Source: Trichomonas vaginalis G3 (taxonomy: Eukaryota; Parabasalia; Trichomonadida; Trichomonadidae). Taken from it: a DNA stretch of 64,000 nt. The DNA lies in NCBI RefSeq assembly GCF_026262505.1, contig NW_026529201.1:1-64000 (forward strand). The letters are read 5' to 3'. Below are positions 17,199 to 26,612 of this stretch, piece by piece. A program made the position numbers and the translations under genes. Position 1 is the first letter of the stretch. Each line of letters begins with the position of its first letter. The notes beneath the pieces are model-generated. The model did not search any database. It was given only the letters and a program-made list of their open reading frames with translations, and had not been told where the DNA came from.

Positions 17199-17600
17199 AT
17201 GGGTTTATTTGGCGCGTTAGCAGGAGTTGCATCCAGATTTTTACCCGCAGTGGGAACAATAGCCAGAGGTGTATTTGGAGTTGGAAGGAAGATTTTGAGT
17301 ACATTAGGTATACTTAAAGAGAAAGCACAACCTATTATACAAACTGTACAGAAAGGTTGGGATGTAGCACGAGATGCAACAAATCTTATTCCAAATCCTG
17401 AAACAAGAGGAAAAGTTCAAGGATGGATGGACAATGTAGGAAGACAAGCAGGAAACTATTATAACAAAGCAAATGACTACTATAACCAAGCAGGACACTA
17501 TATGGACCAAGGTGAAAGATTCTTTAACAGAGGATATAACCATGCACAACAGTGGGTAAACAATAACCAACCGCAACCACCTCAAACTTGGGGAATGTAA
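17199..17600 (+). CDS. Amphipathic virion protein with Tyr/Asn-rich tail (133 aa)
   Basis: Looks whole. The first ~35 residues (MGLFGALAGVASRFLPAVGT...) form a Gly/Ala-rich hydrophobic/amphipathic stretch. The middle is helical. The tail is built from repeats of YYNKAND/YYNQAGH type ending in a Pro/Gln-rich stretch. It may be an entry or membrane-interacting protein like the other amphipathic genes; no named family. Confidence 0.6.
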   Translation: MGLFGALAGVASRFLPAVGTIARGVFGVGRKILSTLGILKEKAQPIIQTVQKGWDVARDATNLIPNPETRGKVQGWMDNVGRQAGNYYNKANDYYNQAGHYMDQGERFFNRGYNHAQQWVNNNQPQPPQTWGM

Positions 17601-17620
17601 AATTTTTTTACTGAGATGAA

Positions 17621-17773
17621 ATGAACAATACAGCATTAAGACAAATGGGTTCAAGATGGATTTGTCGGCTTCCAGCAGTTACACAACGTGTTTGTCAAGT
17701 TCTTCCTATACCTCAGGAAGTTTTAGACCGACTTAAAAAACAACAACAACCAGTTGAAAACAAACCAAACTAA
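17621..17773 (+). CDS. Small basic protein (50 aa)
   Basis: Whole frame starting MNNTALRQMGSRWICRLPAV, 20 bp after the previous stop, behind the promoter aaatttttttactgagatga, which is repeated almost exactly before the next gene. Position between an amphipathic gene and a DGK-RK gene suggests a structural role; family unknown. Confidence 0.55.
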   Translation: MNNTALRQMGSRWICRLPAVTQRVCQVLPIPQEVLDRLKKQQQPVENKPN

Positions 17774-17792
17774 AATTTTTTACTGAGATGAA

Positions 17793-18377
17793 ATGACCGA
17801 AGAAGTTGAAACGGTAGATTTGACACCACAAACAAAAAGTTCAGAACCATTGTCAAAACCTGTCAAAGAACTTACAGATGAAGAGAAAAATTCAATAATA
17901 GAAAGTGCCAGGTCTGGAAATACAAACTCTAACTACAAAGTCACTTTTCATAAAAATGGAACGGCAAGTATCTCAAAAAAGAAACAGACTCTCACAAATA
18001 AAATATTGAAGTCTGAAGGAGCTTTCGAGACAACAGATGGAAAAGTTTACTTCACTGACCAACAGTTCATTATAGAACATCTCATTGACTTAGAGTCGAA
18101 ATATTCTAAACTTTACAACAAACACAAAAAGTTGAAAGGAAAACAAAAACAAATGGCATATGATATTTATGAAGATGTTGACGACACAACTGTTCCTGCA
18201 AGTGAAGTAAAGTCAGAGGAACCGAAAAGTGACGAAAAACCGATAGAAGAAGAGAAACCAAAAACTGAAGATAAACCAAAACCAAAGTTTAGTTTCCAAA
18301 CTAAACCAAGTCAACCTTCATTAGCTGGTATGGGTTGGCGTCAAAGACTTATGGCAGCAGGCGGTTATGTTAAGTAA
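17793..18377 (+). CDS. DGK-RK family protein with acidic Pro/Lys region (194 aa)
   Basis: Looks whole. The N-terminal NSIIESARSGNTNSNYKVTFHKNGTASISKKKQ aligns in layout with the element A gene at 8,105. Residues ~95-115 are a coiled coil (LESKYSKLYNKHKKLKGKQK). Residues 125-170 are Glu/Lys/Pro-rich. The tail is GMGWRQRLMAAGG. Function unknown; probable virion/core component. Confidence 0.6.
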   Translation: MTEEVETVDLTPQTKSSEPLSKPVKELTDEEKNSIIESARSGNTNSNYKVTFHKNGTASISKKKQTLTNKILKSEGAFETTDGKVYFTDQQFIIEHLIDLESKYSKLYNKHKKLKGKQKQMAYDIYEDVDDTTVPASEVKSEEPKSDEKPIEEEKPKTEDKPKPKFSFQTKPSQPSLAGMGWRQRLMAAGGYVK

Positions 18378-18410
18378 AGAGAAAAAAAATATTTTTTTAT
18401 TTTTATAAAA

Positions 18411-19160
18411 ATGCCCCCATATAGAATGGATAGAAAATCTGCTAGAATAAAAGCAGAGTTGCAAAGATATGGTTGGAGAGTTTCGAAGAAGTTTAAATAT
18501 AGGAAGGGAAGACCCATAAAAGTCTATGACAAATTGTCTGGTCTTCGCTACGAAATGGATTTGGAAACAGCACGTGCAAATTATCCAAACAGACTAGAGA
18601 GGTTAGAAGAAGAACGTCTTATGGACATGCCTTTCGATGTTAGTGAACCTCAAGTTGAAGGACACGACGGCTTTGCCAGATTCTATTGGAAACATGACGA
18701 ACAATTGCATCCTTTGAGAAGGAAAAAAGGTAGTGCAGAGGATGGTCATGCTCCCATGGAAAGAACAAGATATGCATATGAGAAGTACCGTGAAGTTAGA
18801 AGTCAAATTACATCTGGTCGAACCTTTACAGTAAACTTTGACGAAGGAAAGAACAAAGAAGGCTTCATGGGTGTACTTGCTGCCATACAAGACGGAAATA
18901 AGAAAGGACACAATCTCAGATTGACCATAACAAATTTGGATGGTCACATTTACTATGCACATGGCAATGTCACAACAGCCGCACAACTTCTTGACGCTTT
19001 CAAGACTACAAAGAGAGAACAAATGGTTGACTCCGACTCAGACATTTTGAATGCAATTGAAGGAATTGCAAGTGTCAAGTTCGAATGGTACCAACCTAAC
19101 CCTCAAGCAGTCAGACAACATGCTGGATACTTCCCGTTGGGAAACTTGTTTGTTAGATGA
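18411..19160 (+). CDS. Unknown conserved-looking protein (249 aa)
   Basis: Looks whole and well composed. The basic N-terminus is MPPYRMDRKSARIKAELQRY. Around residues 75-100 is GFARFYWKHDEQLHPLRRKK. The C-terminal half has beta strands (RTFTVNFDEG, LRLTITNLDGHIYYAHG) and helices. It lacks counterparts in A (visible part) and C. I recognise no family; its survival as a long clean frame suggests function until recently. Confidence 0.6.
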   Translation: MPPYRMDRKSARIKAELQRYGWRVSKKFKYRKGRPIKVYDKLSGLRYEMDLETARANYPNRLERLEEERLMDMPFDVSEPQVEGHDGFARFYWKHDEQLHPLRRKKGSAEDGHAPMERTRYAYEKYREVRSQITSGRTFTVNFDEGKNKEGFMGVLAAIQDGNKKGHNLRLTITNLDGHIYYAHGNVTTAAQLLDAFKTTKREQMVDSDSDILNAIEGIASVKFEWYQPNPQAVRQHAGYFPLGNLFVR

Positions 19161-19212
19161 GAAATATGAAATGGCATACCATTTTAAAACAATATATTTT
19201 TACATATATTAA

Positions 19213-20068
19213 ATGCTTCAGGTTGAAAAACAAAGAACAAAAGTAGCAGATACAAAACCGTTAGACTATATCTTTACAAATGCTGGTAGGACTATTTCAG
19301 ATGAAGAAATTTCATCCCGAGCATACAGGTTTGACTATCCAGTTCGTTGGCTTCAAAGTCCTTCAGATGCAAAGGCAATAGGATTTAGAAGAGTTTTGTT
19401 TTCAAATAGAACTAACGCATTTATGTTCGCAGTATATTTTCATGGCAGTATAAAGGTTCTGATGGTCTAATAGACAAATTTGATGAAATGAGAATCTTTA
19501 CAGTTCGTTCAGACGAAAGTCTTGAGAAAACTCTAAATGACTTTCAAACTCAAATGAACAAATATTATTGGAATTTCAAGAAAAATACGACTCTTTACTA
19601 AATGGAACATACTATCTGAAACTAGAATATGACAAGATGAACTCCACCGTTTCATTTCAAAAGATTGAAATTAACCCTCCAAGAGATACAGAGTTTTTAT
19701 TTTGGAAAGTAGACAAACGTTCTTGGGCACAATTTCTTCGGTTACTAAACCAGAACGAACCATTACCACCAGATGGTCCATTTAAATTTATACTTCCACC
19801 AGCAGATTTGACAGTTTATAGAAACGTGTTTGACCCTCAAAATGTTATGTGCCATGCAAGTTTCAGTTCAAGCAACAATAGTTTTCTATGTATCGGTAAG
19901 GACTTTTATGACTTTGCTTCTAAATTCTACGAACCACCTAGTAACAGTTTCTCTGACTTTCAAGTTTGGTTCACAACAAATGGTGTGCAACATATAATAC
20001 CATTGTACTATGACTTTTATCTCGAATTGTCTTTCATATACAACTACGGAAAAGTGCTGAAAAAGTGA
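19213..20068 (+). pseudogene. Penton-like structural protein, element B copy 2, broken (about one break)
   Basis: Paralogue of 14,028-14,876 in the same element. Shared: YRFDYPVRWLQSPSDAKAIGFRR, MCHASFSSSNNSFLCIGKDF, SDFQVWFTTNG and FYLELSFIYNY. It follows a typical tatatttttacatatattaaATG-type promoter. Two paralogues may have made different vertex or spike proteins. Confidence 0.75.
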
Positions 20069-20069
20069 G

Positions 20070-20900
20070 TTTATGTTAGCATGTTAGATCTCACCTCTTT
20101 TCTCACCTCTTTTCTCACCTCTTTTTTCACCCGTTGAATTTTCATGAATTTCCTTAAGATAGAAAAAAGTGAGTTAAAATGAGATGTTTACTGAAGGGGT
20201 CACTCGGTCACTCGGTCACTCGGTCATTTAACATCTTTTTGAAAATGGTGACAACATGACATTTAGACAACAGTCGGGAAAATGTCAAGACTTCTTCATC
20301 GTAACGAGTGTAAATGAACCAAAAATATTTTTTAGGTGAAGTGGTGAGATCTCACCTCTTTTCTCACCTCTTTTCTCACCTCTTTTCTCACCTCTTTTTT
20401 CACCCTCTTGAATTTTCATGAATTTCCTTAAGATAGAAAAAAGTGAGTTAAAATGAGATGTTTACTGAAGGGGTCACTCGGTCACTCGGTCACTCGGTCA
20501 TTTAACATCTTTTTGAAAATGGTGACAACATGACATTTAGACAACAGTCGGGAAAATGTCAAGACTTCTTCATCGTAACGAGTGTAAATGAACCAAAAAT
20601 ATTTTTTATGTTAGCATGTTAGATCTAACACGTTTTCTAACCTCATTTCTAACCTCATTTCTAACCTCATTTCTACCATCGTAGAAACTCTCGAAATTCA
20701 TGAGTTTTGTGTGTTTCCTTAAGATAGAAAAAATAAAAATATATTTTATGTTAGCATGTTAGATCTAACCTCATTTCTAACCTCATTTCTAACCTCATTT
20801 CTACCATCGTAGAAAACTCTCGAAATTCATGAGTTTTGTGTGTTTCCTTAAGATAGAAAAAATAAAGTTAGTTTTTTTAAAAAAATATTTTTTATTTTTA
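20070..20900 (+). repeat. Palindrome and half-site array, left block
   Basis: Contains GTGAGATCTCAC (~20,345) and GTTAGATCTAAC (~20,620, ~20,760), each followed by direct repeats of its own half-site: tctcacctcttt after the GTGAG form, tctaacctcatt after the GTTAG form. Two ~260-bp units (from ~20,090 and ~20,350) are nearly identical and include GGTCACTCG tandem 9-mers. No gene inside. Possibly a regulatory or replication region. Confidence 0.8.
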
Positions 20901-20910
20901 TTGTAAGAAC

Positions 20911-21826
20911 ATGTTAGCAACAACAGCACCAAACTCTTTAGTCATGAACCCAACATCTATGTTAGTAGAAATGAAAAGCTTCATTCCTTCTTCATATACT
21001 TTCGAAACAGAAATCCAGAAGATAAAGCAAGAACTTCTCCAAGGAGATTTAGATTGCACTGCAAAAGATGAAACAAATGAACAATATCTTTATGAAATGC
21101 AGGATATTATTGACCATCTACCTAAACTTCCTGAAATACAACAACAAAAGCTCACTATTCCTGAATTCGATGAAATAGAAGTCAAAGCAACTGACTCAGT
21201 AGAAATAAAGAAGTTCATACGTAAGGTTAACTATGAGTTTCTTGGATTTCATTGCAACCACAAAGTCATGGACAAAGACTGCGACATGGTATAATAAGAA
21301 CATCTCTGACATATATAAATCTGAAGAATTTAAGACCTACGACAACTTTGTTTCGTTAGTTGCAAAATGTGTATGGCAGATAAGAGATAAAGATAGAAGA
21401 GGTAAAGTATGGAACGAACAAATAAAACCAGCAACTTTTGAGTTAAAGAAAACCATTGACGCTATAGTTGTACTTGCAGGACAAATTTCAATGTACAATG
21501 CTAAAATGAACCCACAATGTTCAAAATGTAAAGCAGCAATGAGGAAATATAACTACTCCGTCAAAGAGATAGAACGTATGCGAAACGACTATGCTGACTT
21601 AAAGAAAGAAGTAGAGAAACCAGCAGAAGATAAAATGGACATATTGGCATTTCTAAACAAAAACTATCCAACAGCTGAAGATTTCCTTCTATCTGATGTC
21701 AAGAAGAAATATAAAGATACATTCAATATTGTGAAAACTTTTGATATCCTTCGTGAAGAAATAGAAGCTACAAAACTGTTTAAAGTCATGAACCATCGCA
21801 ACATATACCATGTAAAACGCTTGTAA
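20911..21826 (+). pseudogene. Unknown protein flanked by inverted palindrome arrays, broken (about one break)
   Basis: Two overlapping frames cover one coding region. The N-terminal part is acidic and helical (ETEIQKIKQELLQGDLDC). The C-terminal part has a zinc-like CSKCKAAMRKYNY motif followed by a coiled coil (ERMRNDYADLKKEVEK). The gene lies exactly between the left (20,070-20,900) and right (21,830-22,545) arrays, which are inverted relative to each other. It may have been a regulator or replication protein acting on them (speculative). Confidence 0.5.
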
Positions 21827-21829
21827 ATA

Positions 21830-22545
21830 GTTATGTTAGAAAAAGTGGTTAGAAAACGTGTTAGATCTAACATGCTAACATAAAATATATTTTTATTGAA
21901 TTCTGTATAAAATTCTGAGTAAAATGACATTGGAACACATACTTTTCAGTAAGGACATATGGGGTAAAAAGGAGGTTAGAAAACGTGTTAGATCTAACAT
22001 GCTAACATAAAATATATTTTTTGCTGAAAAAAATGACCAAATTTCATTATATAACTGTTATGAGTGACGAAGAGAACTTTGACACTTCGTAAAAAAAATC
22101 CCTGAAATCATATCTTTTATACAAAATTCAAGAGGTGAGAAAAAGAGGTTAGAAAAGTGGGTTAGAAAACGTGTTAGATCTAACCTGCTAACATAAAATA
22201 TATTTTTATTGAATTCTGTATAAAATTCTGAGTAAAAATGACATATGGAACTATACCATGTAAAACGCTTGTAAATAGTTATGTTAGAAAAGTGGTTAGA
22301 AACGTGTTAGATCTAACATGCTAACATAAAATATATTTTTGTCTGATTTACGCTCATTACGATGAAATCATGACAAAACATATACGATGAAGTTCATTTC
22401 CTGTGTTGTTGTCAAAATGTCATGTTGTCACCATTTTCAAAAAGATGTTAGTTGACCGAGTGACCGAGTGACCTGGTGACCCTCATGAAAATTCAAGAGG
22501 TGAGAAAAGAGGTTAGATCTAACCATCTACCCTAAAATATATTTT
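21830..22545 (-). repeat. Palindrome and half-site array, right block (inverted)
   Basis: Several copies of ggttagaaaacgtgttagat and the GTTAGATCTAAC palindrome, each followed by ctaacataaaatatattttt, a promoter-like T-rich box, and short frames. Also an inverted copy of the GGTCAC module (22,404-22,484). Mirrors the left block. Confidence 0.8.
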
Positions 22546-22557
22546 TGCTGAAAAAAA

Positions 22558-22811
22558 TGACCAAATTTCATGAATTTCCTCATATGTTTGCTACCCGAGG
22601 AAAACCGAGGGAAGAGATTCCGTACGAAAATCGTAAAAAATTGCCAATAAATTTAAGAGGTTGGTATGTACATAGACTATTAGTAAATGCAGTTGCAGTG
22701 AAGGCTTACTTTACATCGTTCAGAAACCAAACATACAGACATTGGTTCAAAAACCAAAGCACACAAGAACTTTTGAGTGAAATTTCTCTAGACCGACCTT
22801 TTTCGGTCTAG
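22558..22811 (+). pseudogene. KilA-N domain fragment
   Basis: Contains FPHMFATRGKPREEIPYENR and LRGWYVHRLLVNAVAV, closely matching the better-preserved KilA-N gene at 23,951, in scrambled order (the HWFKN strand follows instead of preceding). A rearranged relic of that gene. KilA-N is a DNA-binding domain common in phages and large DNA viruses. Confidence 0.6.
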
Positions 22812-22838
22812 CATAAAACTCATGAAAATCGTAAAAAA

Positions 22839-23180
22839 ATGACCAAATTTCATTATATAACTGTTATTTTTTTACGAAGAGAACTTTGACACTTCGTCAA
22901 AAAAATCCCTGAAATCGTAAAAAAATGACCAAATTTCATTATATAACTGTTATTTTTTTACGAAGAGAACTTTGACACTTCGTCAAAAAAATCCCTGAAA
23001 TCGTAAAAAAATGACCAAATTTCATTATATAACTGTTATTTTTTTACGAAGAGAACTTTGACACTTCGTCAAAAAAATCCCTGAAATCGTAAAAAAATGA
23101 CCAAATTTCATTATATAACTGTTTTTTTTTTACGAAGAGAACTTTTGCACTTCGTCAAAAAAATCCCTGAAATCATATCT
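22839..23180 (+). repeat. 86-bp tandem repeat, four units, with hairpins
   Basis: Units start at 22,839, 22,925, 23,011 and 23,097, a period of exactly 86 bp. Each holds an imperfect hairpin: tttttttacgaag and cttcgtcaaaaaaa around agaactttgaca. Two diverged partial units lie at ~22,033 and ~22,558. No gene. Confidence 0.9.
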
Positions 23181-23253
23181 TTTATACAAGATAGAAAAAA
23201 TAAAGTTAGTTTTTTTAAAAAAATATTTTTTATTTTGTATGTAAAGACAGAAA

Positions 23254-23862
23254 ATGTTAAAGGTTGAGTTTGAAACAGTTAGAAAGATAGACAATGACAC
23301 CAAAATGGTTAGAATAGGTGATTTAAACGTAAGATACTCAAAGAAATACAAGAAATATTCTTTGTCAGACATTATATCTCCATCTGGAAAGAAACACACG
23401 ACTGGGTTAGAATTGCTTCTACTGCAGAAAATTTTGACAAGAAATCCTGAGCTTATGATATCGGTAAGATTCTATGGAACTACAGCATATCTTATAGACA
23501 AAAGTCTTAATACCAATGTTTTGTTATGGTTAGACCCAGTTGTTGGATATAACTTCATAACATATGGTTCTTCGATACGGAACGTTGCAGTGAAGGCTTA
23601 CTTTACATCGTTCAGAAACCGAAGGACTTCAATACAAAGAGATATAAGATAGGAAGAACATATAATATAACTCTAAGATATGACAGTACAGTCAATAGAG
23701 TCAAGGTTGTGTTTGTTAACGATATGAGAGCTGCTGAAAGAACTGCTTGAAGTTTTTGAGAAAATGTATGGTGCTCCCACGAAAGGTAAAGAAACGTTTG
23801 AAGTAGATGAGATAGGTAAAGCTATAAAATTATTTGACGAAGTTGCTGAAAAATACATGTAA
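23254..23862 (+). pseudogene. Unknown protein, possible partner of KilA-N genes, broken (two or three breaks)
   Basis: The N-terminal part has KMVRIGDLNVRYSKKYKKYS and a helix GLELLLLQKIL. The last part has a helix-rich end (GKETFEVDEIGKAIKLFDE). A short stretch (VAVKAYFTSFRN) is shared with the KilA-N relic at 22,558, showing exchange between neighbours. Family not recognised. Confidence 0.45.
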
Positions 23863-23950
23863 AGCGTTTATTTTTGGTCTTTTGTGTGAAAGTCAGAAAA
23901 TAACGCTAATTTTTTATAAAATATTTTTTTATTTTGTATGTAAAGACAGA

Positions 23951-24464
23951 TATGACAACATCAGAGAACACAAACAACTGCTATCGTTCATGAAGCCATA
24001 AATGAAGAATATGAGTGGGTTCAGTATAACAAAAGTTACGTCCTCATTCGTTCGGTCAAAGATGACATGTACCAAATGCAAAGTATTTTGAATGCTCTTC
24101 GTTCTACAAAGCAAGCACATCATTGGTTTGAAAAACAACAGACAAAAGAACTTTTAGAAGAATTTCCTCATATGTTTGCGACCCGAGGAAAACCGCGGGT
24201 CGAGATTCCGTACGAAAATCGTAAAAATTTGCTAAATGGTTTGAGAGGCTGGTATGTACATAGACTTCTTGTAAATGCTGTTGCAATGTGGGCTTCACCT
24301 CGTTACGCTTGTTATATTTTATGATGTTAGATGAAATTCATAGACAAGAACGTGAAGAGCTAGAGAACAAGCTTGAAGCAAAAGACAAAAACATTCAGAA
24401 AAGAATACCACGTTCGGTACCAAAAGGAAAGGAAAAGAACTATAAGTTATATGATTTATACTGA
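23951..24464 (+). pseudogene. KilA-N domain protein, broken (two or more breaks)
   Basis: KilA-N layout is clear: EYEWVQYNKSY, QAHHWFEKQQTKELLEEF, and the hallmark LRGWYVHRLLVNAVAMWASP, comparable to the family's 'G.YVHP.L...ia.WiSp' motif. A charged coiled coil follows (REELENKLEAKDKN). KilA-N proteins bind DNA and are thought to regulate viral genes. T-rich promoter upstream (ttttttattttgtatgtaaa). Confidence 0.65.
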
Positions 24465-24469
24465 AGAGA

Positions 24470-24830
24470 TGGAAAATGAAGAAGACAGAATATGGTTATG
24501 TTGCATTTAGTCAGAAGAAACAAAAAAGCTTTTACGACCTTGCTAAGATTTACAAAATCTGACAGAAATTGGTTCTATCGCGAAAACTTACCGATTTCAA
24601 TGACACCAAATGAAGATGTGAACAAATAGTTCAAGATACGTTACCTCAAACACACTATGATATGAAAGGTTGTTACAATACTTACATTCAAAGAAGATTT
24701 GCCATTGTTAAAGAAAAATAACAGAGTATTTTGACAACTTCAAACAAGCAGAGTAAATGAAACCATTTTTATTTTCAAGCTTGACTTCAGATGGCTCAGG
24801 TAGCTCTATAAGGTAAATTGCCTTGTCAAT
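24470..24830. other. Degenerate coding remnant
   Basis: Short plus-strand peptide stretches (KKTEYGYVAFSQKKQKSF; TLPQTHYDMKGCYNTYIQRR) in different frames suggest a decayed gene downstream of the KilA-N gene. Nothing further can be assigned. Confidence 0.35.
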
Positions 24831-24841
24831 CCTTCTGGCAT

Positions 24842-25140
24842 TCAAGTTCTTCCTTCCGACAGGAAAAAATTTTCCTTCTGGCATTCCAAGTTCTTCCTTC
24901 CGACAGGAAAAAATTTTCCTTCCGACAGGAAAAAATTTTCCTTCCAACAGGAAAAATTTTTCCAGTTGTCCGTCCGTAAACATTCAAATTTTCGAAAATT
25001 GAGAACTTTTTGGTCGAACTTCAGAAAAAGTTTTTCCTTCCGACAGAAAAAGTTTTTCCTTCCGACAGGAAAAGTTTTTCCTTCCAACAGGAAAAGTTCT
25101 TCCATCCGACAGGAAAAGTTCTTCCTTCCGACAGGACACA
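24842..25140. repeat. ~21-bp palindromic tandem repeat array
   Basis: About ten copies of (t)tccttccgacaggaaaaa, spaced 18-24 bp, with partly inverted arms (ttttcc / ggaaaa). The array is open in several frames, giving FFLPTGKVFPS-type or FPVGRKNFF-type repeats, so whether it is translated is unclear. Confidence 0.8.
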
Positions 25141-25236
25141 AACGAATGTCCGACGTACCACCAACCGAGTCCATTCCAAAGCCAGAAGAACCGAAAGCTG
25201 CCACCACAACAGACTAAGACTAAACACTTACATTTT

Positions 25237-26112
25237 TCAAGCTTGACTTTTTACAATTTGAACTTTGTTTGCGTAGATATGAATTCTGAAAGAAGTATGA
25301 GGGTCTTGTATGACTTTGTACTTCTCCCATAGTTCATGTCTGTCAAACTTACCTGCCATGGACTCTTTCATAAGTTCCATGAAATCGTCTTCGGACAATC
25401 CGGGGAAAAGTACAATGTCAGTAAGTATTCTCTTTACATCCTTACTTAAACTCTTTGCTGTCTGTACACAAATGACAACAGAGATGTTAAAGTGTCTGAG
25501 CTTCTTAAGAATTCGACACATGTCTTGTTCTCTATTCTTTAACAAAGGATGAGAAGCAAAGTCATCTAAGATAAGAAGACATCTATGAGGGTAAGTCTTC
25601 CAATCGTAAGATTGCAATTTCTTCGAAATGTATTCTATCTCTTTCTGTTTGTTTCTGAAGTGTTTCTTCTCTAATATTCTCTGCATTTCCTCATTTGGGT
25701 CTTTAAACTTCGAATTTATATACTCATTTATAGCATTGTACTTCAAAACTCTTCTTTGGTACTTCTTTATCCAATCTAACAACTCAGAGTCTTTTATACA
25801 TACTAACTTAGACTTCTTTATAATATCTTTGAACGAATTGACGGTTTGGTCAAATTGACCAGAAGTACTACAAATAACAACTAACTCATAGAATGGGTTC
25901 TTCTCATCTAGTTCTTGTTGTTGTGCAGCCATTTTAAGATAAGTGAAAGTCTTACCCGACCCAGGTGGTGCAATTAGACCTGTTATACCATTCTGAGCAA
26001 ATAAGAACTTGTCATGTATGGGTTTTATCTGAGCATTTTCCAACTTCCTCTTGTTCTTATTTAAAACATTCTCAAATTTTTTGTCAATGTCAGCAAACTT
26101 TTTTTCTAACAT
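25237..26112 (-). CDS. Genome-packaging ATPase (FtsK/HerA-like, A32 type), element B (291 aa)
   Basis: Looks whole. Walker A GLIAPPGSGKTFTYL; Walker B CLLILDDFASHPLL; then ILKKLRHFNISVVICVQTAKSL (sensor-like strand), LFPGLSEDDF and FRIHIYANKVQIV. I choose the ATG at 26,112 because an earlier one (26,214) would overlap the divergent gene at 26,149. It would drive DNA into capsids, powered by ATP. Confidence 0.8.
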   Translation of the reverse strand: MLEKKFADIDKKFENVLNKNKRKLENAQIKPIHDKFLFAQNGITGLIAPPGSGKTFTYLKMAAQQQELDEKNPFYELVVICSTSGQFDQTVNSFKDIIKKSKLVCIKDSELLDWIKKYQRRVLKYNAINEYINSKFKDPNEEMQRILEKKHFRNKQKEIEYISKKLQSYDWKTYPHRCLLILDDFASHPLLKNREQDMCRILKKLRHFNISVVICVQTAKSLSKDVKRILTDIVLFPGLSEDDFMELMKESMAGKFDRHELWEKYKVIQDPHTSFRIHIYANKVQIVKSQA

Positions 26113-26148
26113 ATTTTTAGAAAAATTAAAATTTTTATCTTTTAGAAA
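26113..26148. promoter_or_regulatory. Divergent promoter (ATPase/26,149 gene)
   Basis: 36-bp AT-rich gap holding atttttatcttttagaaa before the plus-strand ATG; a longer version of the compact divergent promoter. Confidence 0.5.
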
Positions 26149-26589
26149 ATGTCTAGCGATTTCGCTATCTATATTCGAGACAAACTTTTCGACAGCAAAA
26201 CATCTGTCGACCATAAAATCTTACATAGTGTAAACAAGAAAGGTGAATTTGTTCTAAAGTTCTGTTTCTGGGAATATGACAAGAACCATAAAACATTAAG
26301 CAGAGCAGTCTTAAAATTTGTCAATGACAGACTTGTTGACAGAGATGACGCCTCTTGGAGAGATGAAGTCCAACAAAACTTCTTAGAATGCAAAGAAGAC
26401 ACATGCGCTGTTCTTGAAGATGAAATAGAAAACAGAATAGAAGAGCTATTAAAGGACAAAGAACTTTTACAAAAATATGGTTCTGAGAAGTTTGACATAA
26501 CTCCACCAGAAAAGAAGAAGAAGAGAAAAGAAAGAAAAGAAAGTAGAAGAAGAGAAGAAAGAACCAGAGCCAGAGAAGAAGAAATTTGA
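26149..26589 (+). CDS. Unknown protein with charged C-terminus (146 aa)
   Basis: The N-terminal ~70 residues are beta-rich (GEFVLKFCFWEYDKNHK). The middle is an acidic helix (VLEDEIENRIEELLKDKELL). The end is a Lys/Arg/Glu run from a purine-rich tract. Paired divergently with the packaging ATPase. Family unknown. Confidence 0.55.
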   Translation: MSSDFAIYIRDKLFDSKTSVDHKILHSVNKKGEFVLKFCFWEYDKNHKTLSRAVLKFVNDRLVDRDDASWRDEVQQNFLECKEDTCAVLEDEIENRIEELLKDKELLQKYGSEKFDITPPEKKKKRKERKESRRREERTRAREEEI

Positions 26590-26612
26590 CATGTAAAAAT
26601 AAAATTTTATTT

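Noticed and set aside
22839-23180. CRISPR-like array
   Set aside because: Units are contiguous 86-bp tandem repeats without unique spacers, in a eukaryotic context.
24708-25227. Minus-strand proteins made of FPVGRKNFF repeats
   Set aside because: The palindromic repeat is open in several frames on both strands, so open frames here are not evidence of coding.
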